Source: Klebsiella sp. BIGb0138 (lineage in GTDB: Bacteria; Pseudomonadota; Gammaproteobacteria; Enterobacterales; Enterobacteriaceae). Taken from it: a DNA stretch of 64,000 nt. Position 1 is the stretch's first letter. Each line of letters begins with the position of its first letter. A model generated the notes under the pieces. That model made no database searches. It worked only from the letters and a program-made list of their open reading frames with translations, and was not told the origin of the DNA. The stretch is from NCBI RefSeq assembly GCF_004342285.1, contig NZ_SMCV01000001.1, forward strand, positions 186,001 to 250,000, written 5' to 3'. The position numbers and the translations under genes were made by a program. This document shows, piece by piece, positions 28,947 through 37,540 of the stretch.

Positions 28947-29192
28947 AATTGCATTCCTTCATTTGTGGTTAGCAACAAAATCGCTCTGGCGGCAGCGCGG
29001 CCTGAGCGCCGCAACCTGAACGATGCGATGTGTTGTAAGCATAGAGTATGCGGTAAAAGTGCTTTCTCGCCCAGAGGAGCAAATAGTCAATAAAAATTTA
29101 ACAATTACAGATCAATTAAAGCACTCGCCAGCGCGGTAGTTTTCACGTTTACTATATGCCTCCTTTCTATCTCTGTACCGTCGTGAGGACGT

Positions 29193-30104
29193 ATGTCTAC
29201 CCGCCAGCTACTGCCGCTTATCGGGGCGCTGTTTTCGCTCTATATCATCTGGGGCTCCACCTACTTTGCCATTGCCATTGGCGTTGCCAGCTGGCCGCCG
29301 CTGATGATGGCCGGGATCCGTTTTCTCTCCGCCGGAGGACTGCTGCTCGCCTATCTGCTGGCGACCGGACACCGTCTGCCGCCGCTCAGACCGCTGCTCA
29401 ACGCCGCCTTGATCGGCGTTCTGCTGCTGGCGGTCGGCAATGGTTTTGTCACCCTGGCCGAGCACCAGCATGTGCCTTCAGGAATTGCGGCGGTGATGGT
29501 GGCGACCGTACCGCTGTTCACCCTCTGTTTTAGCCGTTTTTTTGGTATCGCCACCCGCAAGATTGAGTGGCTGGGAATTGCAATCGGCCTGGCGGGAATT
29601 GTTCTGCTCAATAGCGGCGGCAATCTGAGCGGCAACCCGTGGGGCGCGCTGCTGATCCTCATCGGCTCAATAAGCTGGGCTTTCGGCTCAGTCTACGGCT
29701 CGCGAATTACGCTGCCGACGGGCATGATGGCGGGGGCGATTGAAATGCTCGCGGCCGGGCTCGTGCTGGCGGTGGCATCATGGCTGACGGGTGAAACCCT
29801 GACCGCGATGCCGTCATGGTCCGCCATTTTCGCCGTGGCCTACCTGGCTATTTTCGGTTCGGTGATCGCCATTAACGCCTACATGTATTTAATTCGTAAC
29901 GTCACCCCTGCCGTTGCCACCAGCTATGCCTATGTTAACCCGGTCGTCGCGGTGCTATTGGGAACCGGGTTTGCCGGTGAAAGCCTGTCGCGGATTGAGT
30001 GGCTGGCGCTGGGGGTGATTATTTTTGCCGTCGTGCTGGTGACGCTGGGGAAATACCTGTTTCCTGCCCGCAGTGAAGTCACGCCTTGCGAGGTGGAGAA
30101 GTAA
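29193..30104 (+). CDS. yedA: YedA, EamA/DMT-family transporter
   Basis: This 303-aa inner-membrane protein has ten predicted helices made of two EamA repeats (about 1-140 and 150-290). The N-terminal IIWGSTYF and internal GNPWGALLILIGSISWAFGS match E. coli YedA. DMT members export amino acids or other metabolites, and the YedA substrate is not established. Its 3' end overlaps vsr by 26 bp on the opposite strand. Confidence 0.93.
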   Translation: MSTRQLLPLIGALFSLYIIWGSTYFAIAIGVASWPPLMMAGIRFLSAGGLLLAYLLATGHRLPPLRPLLNAALIGVLLLAVGNGFVTLAEHQHVPSGIAAVMVATVPLFTLCFSRFFGIATRKIEWLGIAIGLAGIVLLNSGGNLSGNPWGALLILIGSISWAFGSVYGSRITLPTGMMAGAIEMLAAGLVLAVASWLTGETLTAMPSWSAIFAVAYLAIFGSVIAINAYMYLIRNVTPAVATSYAYVNPVVAVLLGTGFAGESLSRIEWLALGVIIFAVVLVTLGKYLFPARSEVTPCEVEK

Positions 30105-30576
30105 GCGGCCACTCGCCGATGCCCTGAGTGTCGATCTGCGCGCGGAGCCCGCCGCCGCAGATCCACTCCTCCAGACGCTCAATCAGCGCCTCATCGCTCA
30201 GCTTTAACCGCCCGCGCAATGCGCATTCCCAGACGATCAGCACCCGCCAGCCGCGCTCCTGCAGCAGCGCCATATCCCGGCGGTCGCGCGCCACGTTGCT
30301 GCCAATTTTATCCAACCAGAAGTCGGTACGCGTGGCGGGAACTTTAAATAAGTAGCAGTGATGGTGATGCCAGAAGCAGCCGTGGGTAAAGATGACGCAG
30401 CGGTACTGCGCCACGACAAAATCCGGGCGCCCCGGCAGCGCGGCGTCCTGCACGGTAAACGCGAACCCGGCCTGGGTGAGCAGCGCGGCGAGCCGCTTTT
30501 CAATTGCCGTATCGCGTGTACCAATGGCCCGCATATTTTTACTGCGCGTAGCCTTATCGTGGACGTCCACCGGCAT
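30079..30576 (-). CDS. vsr: Vsr, very-short-patch repair endonuclease
   Basis: This 165-aa mismatch endonuclease nicks 5' of the T in T:G mismatches created when Dcm-methylated cytosine deaminates. The Asp in GRPDFVV and the zinc/His stretch [13 protein letters not shown] are intact. The start at 30576 overlaps the dcm 3' end by 23 bp in another frame, the classical dcm-vsr arrangement. The C-terminus runs about 10 residues beyond the E. coli protein and into the opposite strand of yedA. Confidence 0.95.
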   Translation of the reverse strand: MPVDVHDKATRSKNMRAIGTRDTAIEKRLAALLTQAGFAFTVQDAALPGRPDFVVAQYRCVIFTHGCFWHHHHCYLFKVPATRTDFWLDKIGSNVARDRRDMALLQERGWRVLIVWECALRGRLKLSDEALIERLEEWICGGGLRAQIDTQGIGEWPLTSPPRKA

Positions 30577-31987
30577 CATCCTCGCGGTCACGGCGCGCCA
30601 CCGCCTGCGCGATACGGGGTTCCAGCAGCTTCGCGACGGCCGCAAACACCGGTACCACCACCGAGTTGCCAAACTGACGATACGCCTGGGTATCTGAAAC
30701 CGGGATGCGGAAGCGGTAGCCCTGGGGGCTTTCAAAGCCCATCAACCGCGCACACTCGCGCGGCGTTAAGCGGCGCGGACGGCGCTGCTGGTTCTGCGGA
30801 TCGTCAAAGTGTTTTTCCCCCAACGGCCGGTCCCAGCCGCGATCGATAAGGATCTCGGCGCCATCCTTGTAGTAGCGCGCGGATAGCGTCCGCGCCACGC
30901 TGTGCGGATTAAGCGGGTCAACTAACCCGTAACCAAAACCGTTGCCCAGCGCCTGATGCTTGCGCGCGTAGTGATAGAGATACTTCCACAGCACCGGCGT
31001 GAGGATAAATTTAGCATCGACGGTCGGTTCCAGCAGATCGCCAAACGTCGGACGGGCGGCCGGGTAAAGGGTTGAAATAGCACGCAGGCTAAAACCATCA
31101 TGCAGCTGCAGATCGCGGCGGAACCCCACCAGCACAATGCGTTCCCGGTGCTGGGGTAAAAAATGACGCCCGTCGATCACTTTCGGATCGTCCGCCCCGC
31201 TGTGATCGGCATCGGCGACTTCATAGCCGAGTTCATCAAGCGTCTGCATGATAATGCGGAACGTCCGCCCTTTATCATGACTCTTCAGGTTTTTGACATT
31301 CTCCAGCACAAAGATGGGGGGCCTGCGGGCGGCAATGATTCTGACCACATCAAAGAACAGCGTGCCCTGAGTCTCGCAGGCAAAACCGTGCGCGCGGCCC
31401 AGCGCATTCTTCTTCGACACGCCAGCCAGCGAAAAAGGCTGACAGGGAAAGCCCGCCAGCAGAACATCATGCTGCGGAATGGTATCGCGGATATGCTGCG
31501 CGGCCTCGTCATCGCTGACGTCCGGGCGATGGCTGAGGGTAATATCGCGGATATCCTCATTAAAACGGTGCTGTTGCGGGTCGCAGTACCAGTTCGCTTT
31601 ATAGGTGCGCAGCGCATGTTTATTCCACTCGCTGGTGAAAACACATTGCCCGCGGATCGCCTCAAAGCCATTGCGGATGCCGCCAATGCCGGCAAAGAGA
31701 TCGACGAAGCGAAACGCATAGTGCGGATGATGAGCCGGCGGCGGCGGCAGTAGCGTCATCAGATGCGCATACTCTTTCGCGCTTAAACGGTTGGCTGCCC
31801 GGACAACCGTCGCCGCGCGTTTTAATATGGCCGGACTCCAGTGCTGGTCGCCCACGGCCACCAGCTGCGCCACCAGCGTTTTGACATCGTAGATGGTCAT
31901 CAGCTGGCGCAGCAGCGCCTGCGCCTCTTTCCCGGCGTGTTGCGGGGGCAGAGACGGACTCTTTTCCTTCGATAAATTTTGCGGCAT
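30554..31987 (-). CDS. dcm: Dcm, DNA cytosine methyltransferase (CCWGG)
   Basis: This 477-aa C5-methyltransferase has motif [16 protein letters not shown], motif [12 protein letters not shown] with the catalytic Cys, motif VI LENVKNL, motif [15 protein letters not shown] and motif [10 protein letters not shown]. It should methylate the second C of CCWGG. ATG 31987 has GAGG just upstream. A start 13 codons earlier (32026) has none. It is translated together with vsr. Confidence 0.95.
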   Translation of the reverse strand: MPQNLSKEKSPSLPPQHAGKEAQALLRQLMTIYDVKTLVAQLVAVGDQHWSPAILKRAATVVRAANRLSAKEYAHLMTLLPPPPAHHPHYAFRFVDLFAGIGGIRNGFEAIRGQCVFTSEWNKHALRTYKANWYCDPQQHRFNEDIRDITLSHRPDVSDDEAAQHIRDTIPQHDVLLAGFPCQPFSLAGVSKKNALGRAHGFACETQGTLFFDVVRIIAARRPPIFVLENVKNLKSHDKGRTFRIIMQTLDELGYEVADADHSGADDPKVIDGRHFLPQHRERIVLVGFRRDLQLHDGFSLRAISTLYPAARPTFGDLLEPTVDAKFILTPVLWKYLYHYARKHQALGNGFGYGLVDPLNPHSVARTLSARYYKDGAEILIDRGWDRPLGEKHFDDPQNQQRRPRRLTPRECARLMGFESPQGYRFRIPVSDTQAYRQFGNSVVVPVFAAVAKLLEPRIAQAVARRDREDDAGGRPR

Positions 31988-32043
31988 AACCTCAACCAGC
32001 ACGGACAATTTTGCAGAGATTACCATAAATAGCGCGGCCAGTT

Positions 32044-32739
32044 TCAGGCCTGTGGATCAAAACGCCGTAAAACCGCTTCATCCAGCGCCAGCGGGTCGCC
32101 GCGCAGCTCCGCGCTGAGCTTGGCCATAAACTGGACGAGAAAACGCGCATTATGCACCGCCAGCGCTTTGCCTTTCTCGGTCTGCATCGTGCCCGCTAAA
32201 CGCAGCAGCTTGCACTGGAAATGGTCCAGCGCATACTTTTTGTCATCCAGCTCACGCCGGTCGGCGAAAGGGTCATCGGCATCAAACAGGATAGTATTTA
32301 GCGCCCCGGAAACGGCAAACACCCGGGCCAGCCCAATCGCGCCGAGGGCTTCCATCCGGTCAGCATCCTGAACAATTTTTGCCTCTTCGGTACGGGCGGG
32401 AATACCGGCGCTAAAGCTGTGCGCCTCAATGGCATGGAAAACGGCAGGATAACGATCGGCAGGGAAATCAGGAAAAGACGACTGAAGAATCTCCAGCGTT
32501 TTTTCCGCCGCCATCACCGAAGAACGGCTACGTTCAGGATGATTTTTCGCCAGACTGACAATGTCATGAAAATAGCAGGCCGTCAGAATAACGAGGCGAT
32601 CGACATCACTCTCCGCGGCCAACCGCTGCGCGGTACCCCACACGCGTCGAAAATGGGCAGTATCGTGGGCGGAGTCGCCCTGTGAATGATGTTCCGTTAG
32701 CCAGGTTTCAAATCGTTGCTGCCAGTCAACCCGTTCCAT
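32044..32739 (-). CDS. yedJ: YedJ, HD-domain phosphohydrolase
   Basis: This 231-aa protein has a metal-binding HD set: His in [11 protein letters not shown] in CYFHDIV and a later Asp in [10 protein letters not shown]. It is predicted to hydrolyse phosphate esters, and the natural substrate is unknown. It lies just upstream of dcm, as in E. coli. Confidence 0.92.
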   Translation of the reverse strand: MERVDWQQRFETWLTEHHSQGDSAHDTAHFRRVWGTAQRLAAESDVDRLVILTACYFHDIVSLAKNHPERSRSSVMAAEKTLEILQSSFPDFPADRYPAVFHAIEAHSFSAGIPARTEEAKIVQDADRMEALGAIGLARVFAVSGALNTILFDADDPFADRRELDDKKYALDHFQCKLLRLAGTMQTEKGKALAVHNARFLVQFMAKLSAELRGDPLALDEAVLRRFDPQA

Positions 32740-32806
32740 GCGCGTTCCTCTGAAAGAAGGTAAGCGCTGAGCATAGCAACTTTAATCATGATGTTCATAC
32801 ATTCGG

Positions 32807-33097
32807 CTACCGGGCCGGGTGTAGCAGGCTATCGCCCCAGCACGGCTCCGACCGCGCCAGGCCATTTGCCGGTCGTTGAGCCCAGATCGCCGTCAACCGT
32901 CGCCCCGGCACACGTTGAATTCTGCCTACGCCCCACCAGTAGCGCATCATTGCCCACAGAAAGTAACCGCAAAAGGTGTAAAAGGCCCAGAGTGCAAGTT
33001 CCCCCCCCTCAGGCTTCGTTTCGCGTTCTCCTCCATTAACCTCTCTCTTTATACCGTCGGGCGAAACGCCAGCGTTGATCGCAAAAAAGTGACGCAT
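32807..33097 (-). CDS. Possible YedR-like small membrane protein
   Basis: This 96-codon frame has one hydrophobic segment (ALWAFYTFCGYFLWAMM, about 35-51) followed by basic residues. Its place between yedJ and the yedS-type porin is that of E. coli yedR. I do not remember the YedR sequence well enough to confirm homology, and there is no strong ribosome site. Confidence 0.3.
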   Translation of the reverse strand: MRHFFAINAGVSPDGIKREVNGGERETKPEGGELALWAFYTFCGYFLWAMMRYWWGVGRIQRVPGRRLTAIWAQRPANGLARSEPCWGDSLLHPAR

Positions 33098-33172
33098 ATC
33101 ACATTACGCTGTGAAAAAGGTGATGAAACAGTCCCCCCTTGCCGGACGGTGTTGGTCCTCTGTCGCCGCAGG

Positions 33173-33355
33173 ATGTTTTTTCATGACGAGGAGATATTCT
33201 CTGCCGTCATGCCCCCGTCCCTGGATAATATATCCGCGCTAACAGCAGAGCAGCGTGACGGGCAAAAACGCTACGTCACTGAAAATATCCACCGCAATCT
33301 CCTGCCGTCAATTTATGATATTCCGGCAGCAAATAACTTAAGAAAAAACAATTGA
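33173..33355 (+). CDS. Possible 60-aa small protein
   Basis: The frame MFFHDEEIFSAVMPPSLDN to the end RKNN has protein-like composition and codon use. It ends 240 bp before the porin gene. A weak GCAGG precedes it. It may be chance. Confidence 0.22.
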   Translation: MFFHDEEIFSAVMPPSLDNISALTAEQRDGQKRYVTENIHRNLLPSIYDIPAANNLRKNN

Positions 33356-33617
33356 GGCAGTGAATTTCATCACCAGGGAAAAATCATTGTCAAAATCAAA
33401 TAACCCACTGTTATATAAATCAATAACCATCACCAATACATCATTGAGAAACAATAAAATTAAAATATAAAGATTCATTTGGAAATATTTAGTAATATTA
33501 GATATGATTTACTTACATTTATAATTTAAATAAAAATAAACCTTATCGATAATATTAAATCGCTTTCAGAAAGAGATTTCACCATTCATATTAATGATGA
33601 TTCAGAGGGAATATATA

Positions 33618-34667
33618 ATGAAAAGAAAAACACTGGCAATTCTGGTTCCGGCATTCCTGATGGCTGGCGCCTCTCACGCGGCAGAAGTTTACAACAAAGA
33701 CGGCAACAAGCTCGATCTGTACGGCAAAACCGTAGGTCTGCATTATTTCTCTGATAACAAAGATAATGACGGCGACCAAACCTATGCTCGTCTGGGTTTT
33801 AAAGGGGAAACCCAGATCAACGACCAGCTGACCGGTTACGGCCAGTGGGAATATAACTTCCAGGGTAATAACACGGAAGGAAGCGACGCTCAGAGTGGTA
33901 ACAAGACCCGCCTGGCCTACGCCGGTCTGAAATTCGGCGATCTGGGGTCCTTAGACTACGGCCGTAACTATGGTCTGGTCTATGACGCCATCGGCATTAC
34001 CGATATGCTGCCGGAGTTTGGCGGTGACACCAGTAACGCCGATAACTTCTTCACCGGCCGTACCGGCGGACTGGCGACCTACCGTAACAGCAACTTCTTC
34101 GGTCTGGTTGACGGTCTGAGCTTCGGCGTACAATATCTCGGTAAAAATGAACATGATGACTCGCGTTCTAACGGCGATGGCTGGGCAGCTTCTCTGAGCT
34201 ACGAAGTTGATGGTTTCGGCGTGGTCGGCGCTTACGGCGCGGCGGACCGTACCGATGGACAGCAGGCTCTGGCCCGCGGCAACGGCGATAAAGCCGAGCA
34301 GTGGGCAACCGGCCTGAAATACGATGCGAACAATATCTACCTCGCAGCCCTGTACGGCGAAACCCGCAATGCGACCCGCATTACGGGTGGCTTTGCCAAC
34401 AAAACTCAGGATTTCTCCGTCGTTGCGCAGTATCAGTTCGATTTCGGCCTGCGTCCATCCCTCGCTTACTACAAATCTAAAGCGAAAAATGTTGAAATCG
34501 TCGGCAACGAAGATTACATCAACTACATTGATATCGGCGCGACCTACTACTTCAACAAAAACATGTCCACCTATGTTGACTATCAAATCAACCAGATTGA
34601 TAGCGACAACAAGTTGGGCGTGAACTCTGACGATACCGTCGCCGTGGGTATCGTTTACCAGTTCTAA
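33618..34667 (+). CDS. General outer-membrane porin (OmpC/OmpF family, yedS position)
   Basis: This 349-aa trimeric porin has a 21-residue Sec signal peptide cleaved after GASHA. The mature N-terminus is [16 protein letters not shown], the loop-3 constriction motif is LPEFGGD, and it ends in the C-terminal Phe (VGIVYQF) needed for BAM recognition. ATG 33618 has AGAGGGA 8 nt upstream. An in-frame ATG at 33594 is less likely. It occupies the yedS/ompS place and is distinct from the main OmpK35/36-type porins as I remember them. Expression conditions are unknown. Confidence 0.92.
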   Translation: MKRKTLAILVPAFLMAGASHAAEVYNKDGNKLDLYGKTVGLHYFSDNKDNDGDQTYARLGFKGETQINDQLTGYGQWEYNFQGNNTEGSDAQSGNKTRLAYAGLKFGDLGSLDYGRNYGLVYDAIGITDMLPEFGGDTSNADNFFTGRTGGLATYRNSNFFGLVDGLSFGVQYLGKNEHDDSRSNGDGWAASLSYEVDGFGVVGAYGAADRTDGQQALARGNGDKAEQWATGLKYDANNIYLAALYGETRNATRITGGFANKTQDFSVVAQYQFDFGLRPSLAYYKSKAKNVEIVGNEDYINYIDIGATYYFNKNMSTYVDYQINQIDSDNKLGVNSDDTVAVGIVYQF

Positions 34668-34696
34668 CCAGCAGTCCCTCCTTCGTGATATGCCTG

Positions 34697-34722
34697 AAAA
34701 GCAGGACTTCGGTCCTGCTTTT
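34697..34722 (+). terminator. Rho-independent terminator of porin gene
   Basis: The stem AAAAGCAGGAC/GTCCTGCTTTT with loop TTCG is followed by C/T-rich sequence. Confidence 0.9.
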
Positions 34723-35133
34723 CTCTCTTTGTCCCCTCCCCTGAAAGGGAAGGTTTTGCCCGGGCAATAGATAAAATGCGGGACATCGCGTAGAGAGATC
34801 TCTTCGATGATATTGACGGGCGCTAAGGGTCCCCCGCAACAAATCATCTTCCTGACGGGGCGCAAAACCGGCGGTTTCACTGATCGGAGGTAGCCACCAA
34901 TATCGTGAGCGCGGGTCAGCCATCATCTCTGCTGGCAGAAGCGGTCATTCTGCTCATGTATCCTCATCTTCTCTGCACGCGACGCTTTATCTCTGACAAA
35001 CCGGAGGACGGTACCCGGTAAAGTATTGCGCATGGGAAAAATCAGGAAGATGATGATTGCAGGCGTACACGGCGACTGCTATACCAAGTGTGACGGGGGT
35101 CGTTGAAAGGAATTGACGTAAGTGTTTGAATAG
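34723..35133. other. Intergenic region, porin to serU
   Basis: This 411-bp region has no supported gene. Several short frames run through it on both strands without ribosome sites or recognisable domains. Confidence 0.45.
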
Positions 35134-35223
35134 TGGCGGAGAGAGGGGGATTTGAACCCCCGGTAGAGTTGCCCCTACTCCGGTTTTCGAGACCGGTCCG
35201 TTCAGCCGCTCCGGCATCTCTCC
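35134..35223 (-). tRNA. serU: tRNA-Ser (anticodon CGA), serU
   Basis: This is a 90-nt class II tRNA with a long variable arm, acceptor GGAGAGA/TCTCTCC, anticodon CGA and an encoded CCA. It lies next to mtfA, as in E. coli. Confidence 0.97.
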
Positions 35224-35315
35224 GCTGTGAGGTTGCTATAATGCCAGGTTCTTTGGCATTTTAATAGTTCCTGTCTCTTTAATTATGTTCAAGTGACGAC
35301 TTTGCGAGCAATATG

Positions 35316-36113
35316 ATGTTTAAATGGCCCTGGAAAGTAGATGAAGAGTCCGGCAACGCAGAAATGCCCTGGGAACAGGCGCTTGCCATTCCTGTTTTAG
35401 CCAATCTTTCTGCGCAAGAACAGCGGGAACTGGTGGCGATGGCGGCACGCTTTCTGCAACAAAAACGTCTGGTTGCCCTGCAAGGGCTTGAGCTGGCCCC
35501 GCTGCAAAGCGCCCGTATCGCGCTGTTGTTCTGTTTACCGGTGCTTGAGCTCGGCATCGAGTGGCTGGATGGTTTCCACGAGGTGCTGATCTACCCCGGC
35601 CCGTTTGTGGTTGATGATGAATGGGAAGATGATATTGGTCTGGTCCATAACCAACGGGTTGTACAGTCCGGGCAAAGCTGGCAACAGGGGCCAATCATCC
35701 TGAACTGGCTGGATATTCAGGACTCGTTCGACGCCTCCGGTTTTAATCTCGTGGTCCACGAAGTCGCGCACAAACTGGATACGCGCAATGGCGATCGCGC
35801 CAGCGGCGTACCGTTGATTCCGCTGCGCGAAGTTGCCGGCTGGGAACACGATCTGCATGCCGCGATGAATAATATTCAGGACGAGATCGATCTGGTCGGT
35901 GAAAGCGCAGCCAGTATTGATGCCTACGCGGCGACCGACCCGGCCGAGTGTTTCGCCGTGCTGTCGGAATATTTCTTTAGCGCCCCGGAGCTATTTGCCC
36001 CGCGTTTCCCGGCTCTGTGGCAACGTTTTTGCCACTTCTACCGCCAGGACCCGCTACAGAGATTACGTGAAAATGGCCTGCAGGATGCCGACGATACGCA
36101 CGTTGTGCACTAA
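35316..36113 (+). CDS. mtfA: MtfA (YeeI), Mlc-titrating zinc peptidase
   Basis: This 265-aa cytoplasmic protein has a gluzincin zinc site HEVAHK (about 148-153) with a further Glu about 60 residues later. In E. coli MtfA binds and inactivates the repressor Mlc, which raises ptsG expression, and it has aminopeptidase activity. The sequence follows E. coli closely except at the ends. ATG 35316 gives the E. coli N-terminus and 35313 adds one Met. Confidence 0.96.
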   Translation: MFKWPWKVDEESGNAEMPWEQALAIPVLANLSAQEQRELVAMAARFLQQKRLVALQGLELAPLQSARIALLFCLPVLELGIEWLDGFHEVLIYPGPFVVDDEWEDDIGLVHNQRVVQSGQSWQQGPIILNWLDIQDSFDASGFNLVVHEVAHKLDTRNGDRASGVPLIPLREVAGWEHDLHAAMNNIQDEIDLVGESAASIDAYAATDPAECFAVLSEYFFSAPELFAPRFPALWQRFCHFYRQDPLQRLRENGLQDADDTHVVH

Positions 36114-36166
36114 AACAACGGGTTGGCTTAAATTTAGCCATTTGAATCAGTGGCTTAATTTTAGTG

Positions 36167-36195
36167 TTGACACAAAAATGCGAGGCCAGTAGTAT
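36167..36195 (+). promoter_or_regulatory. asnT promoter
   Basis: TTGACA (36167-36172), a 17-bp spacer and TAGTAT (36190-36195) are followed by a GC-rich discriminator GCGCC, typical of stringently controlled tRNA promoters. Confidence 0.88.
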
Positions 36196-36213
36196 GCGCC
36201 TCGTTCACACGAT

Positions 36214-36289
36214 TCCTCTGTAGTTCAGTCGGTAGAACGGCGGACTGTTAATCCGTATGTCACTGGTTCGAGTCCAGTCAGAGGAGCCA
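36214..36289 (+). tRNA. asnT: tRNA-Asn (anticodon GTT), asnT position
   Basis: This is a 76-nt cloverleaf with anticodon GTT and an encoded CCA. Its last 16 bases plus one (36274-36290) are the core CCAGTCAGAGGAGCCAA, known as the attachment site of asn-tRNA islands such as ICEKp. No terminator follows directly; an island starts here. Confidence 0.97.
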
Positions 36290-36450
36290 AATTCATGTTT
36301 TCATGCCGCTTTGCGAATCCTTATGTGATTCAGATTCAATAAGTTAGCGTGAAAAGTCTTCCCGATGCGTTTTGATTTTACCCTCTGCATCGGGAGAATT
36401 TGGTGGTCAGATTTGGGGTCATGTTGGTTCGATTATGGAGTGACCCCCAT

Positions 36451-36648
36451 ATGTCTCTCAACGACACAAAAATCCGCAGTCTCAAGCCTTCAGATAAATC
36501 CTTCAAAATCTCCGATTCACACGGCTTGTACCTTTTAGTCAATCCAGGCGGTTCACGTCTCTGGTATCTCAAGTACCGTATCAACGGTAAAGAATCCCGC
36601 CCTGGTTTAGGCGCTTATCCCGATGTATCCCTGTCTGACGCACGGCAT
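36451..36648 (+). pseudogene. P4-type integrase relic (N-terminal DUF4102 part)
   Basis: The frame from ATG 36451 gives 66 residues of the integrase arm-binding domain (IRSLKPSDKSFKISDSHG, then WYLKYRINGKES and LGAYPDVSLSDAR). The catalytic domain is gone. At 36649 the frame continues uninterrupted into an IS256-type transposase start, producing a 102-codon chimeric frame that ends at 36759. The position 160 bp after a tRNA gene is normal for such integrases. Confidence 0.88.
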
Positions 36649-37232
36649 ATGGACGAAAAACAGTTGCAGGCGCTGGCTAATGAACTGGCCAAAAGTCTCA
36701 AAACCCCTGAAGATCTCAGCCAGTTCGATCGCCAGCTGAAAAAATCAGCGTTGAGATAGCACTGATGCCGAATGACACATCACCAGGGTTACGATAAAAA
36801 TCATCCTAAATCCACAACTCCCGCAACGGCTATTCCACAAAGACTGTTAGGCTCGCTGAAACTGCATACCCCACGCGATCGTGACGGCTCCTTCGAACCG
36901 CAACTTCTGAAGAAAAACCAGACTCGGATCAGGATCACCGGGATGGGTAACCAAATCCTGTCGTTGTACGCCATAGCCATGACAACCCGAAATAGCGGAG
37001 GCGTTTAACGCCGATGTCTCACCGGCACTGGTCTCAAAGGTCACCGATGCCTTCATGACGCAGGTTGTCAAATGGCAGAATAGCCCACTGGATGCAGTCT
37101 CTCCCATTGTTTACCTGAACTGTACGTGGTTAAAGTCCGGCAGGACAGTCGCGTCATCAACGAATCTGTGCTCCTGGCTCTGGGTATCAACATTGAAGGC
37201 CAGAAAGAGCTGCCGGGTATGTGACTTGCCGA
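36649..37232 (+). mobile_element. IS256-family transposase relic
   Basis: Pieces of an IS256-family transposase lie in order but in different frames: MDEKQLQALANELAKSLKTP (36649 on), then LHTPRDRDGSFEPQLLKKNQ and MGNQILSLYA (36850-36990), then QVVKWQNSPLDA and INIEGQKELPGM (37064-37225). Several frameshifts and the loss of the C-terminal half show a dead copy. No terminal inverted repeats were recognised. Confidence 0.82.
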
Positions 37233-37394
37233 ATAAGGAGCGATTCCAGGCCAGGGTCTTCCGGACGCGATGACAAAACAAATTCCCCGCTCTACTGCGG
37301 CTTGAATGCTTTTCCAGGTCCTATGGGAAATCACGTGTTAACTGGTCAGTAAGGTTCCATCCATATCCCACACGATGAGAGTGACAGGCTTCAT
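37230..37394 (-). pseudogene. HAD-superfamily (Cof-type) hydrolase fragment
   Basis: On the minus strand from ATG 37394 the frame reads MKPVTLIVWDMDGTLLTS, a TAA, then RTWKSIQAAVERGICFVIASGRPW. This is the N-terminus of a Cof-like phosphatase, with the catalytic DMDGT motif and the GRP loop. It has an in-frame stop and is cut off where the IS256 relic begins. Two independent defects mark it as dead. Confidence 0.75.
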
Positions 37395-37444
37395 ACGCTT
37401 ACCTCTTTAGTGTGTTTTCTTATCGTTTTGCCCTGGCCGACGAT

Positions 37445-37460
37445 TGTGAGGTACTTCACA
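37445..37460 (+). promoter_or_regulatory. Consensus CRP site upstream of CoA-transferase operon
   Basis: TGTGA-GGTACT-TCACA matches the CRP consensus at all ten core bases. Its centre at 37452.5 lies about 61 bp before a start point predicted from TTATAT at 37502-37507, a class I activator position. Confidence 0.8.
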
Positions 37461-37490
37461 GATGCATCAACTGACATGAAAACGCTCTTC

Positions 37491-37526
37491 ATGTATCCAT
37501 GTTATATATGTATAACATGGATACAT
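37491..37526 (+). promoter_or_regulatory. 36-nt perfect inverted repeat, operator A
   Basis: Two 16-nt arms (37491-37506 and 37511-37526, ATGTATCCATGTTATA and its complement) are separated by TATG, with no mismatch. The inner 20 bases ATGTTATATATGTATAACAT match a palindrome upstream of the gntR gene at 42784-42803 at 16 of 20 positions. It covers the likely -10 and start region and ends 14 bp before the CoA-transferase ATG, so it is best explained as the repressor operator. Confidence 0.78.
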
Positions 37527-37540
37527 TAAAGGAGACGACT

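Larger units (their letters stand above)
32740..33617. other. Long region between yedJ and porin gene
   Basis: This 878-bp region holds no firm gene. The left 350 bp carries a possible YedR-like frame on the minus strand and the middle a short plus-strand frame, both listed separately. The last 250 bp are strongly AT-rich and must hold the porin promoter and long leader. No OmpR site could be fixed by eye. Confidence 0.5.

Noticed and set aside
32876..33355. 159-codon plus-strand frame upstream of the porin
   Set aside because: The N-terminal half is low-quality sequence overlapping another candidate frame. Only the last 60 codons look protein-like and are listed separately with low confidence.
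33951..34880. 309-codon frame opposite the porin gene
   Set aside because: It mirrors the porin coding sequence and runs through the porin terminator, so it is not a credible gene.
37491..37526. Inverted repeat as a transcription terminator
   Set aside because: It is AT-rich, lies upstream of a coding start and shares its core with sites near gntR, so an operator explains it better.
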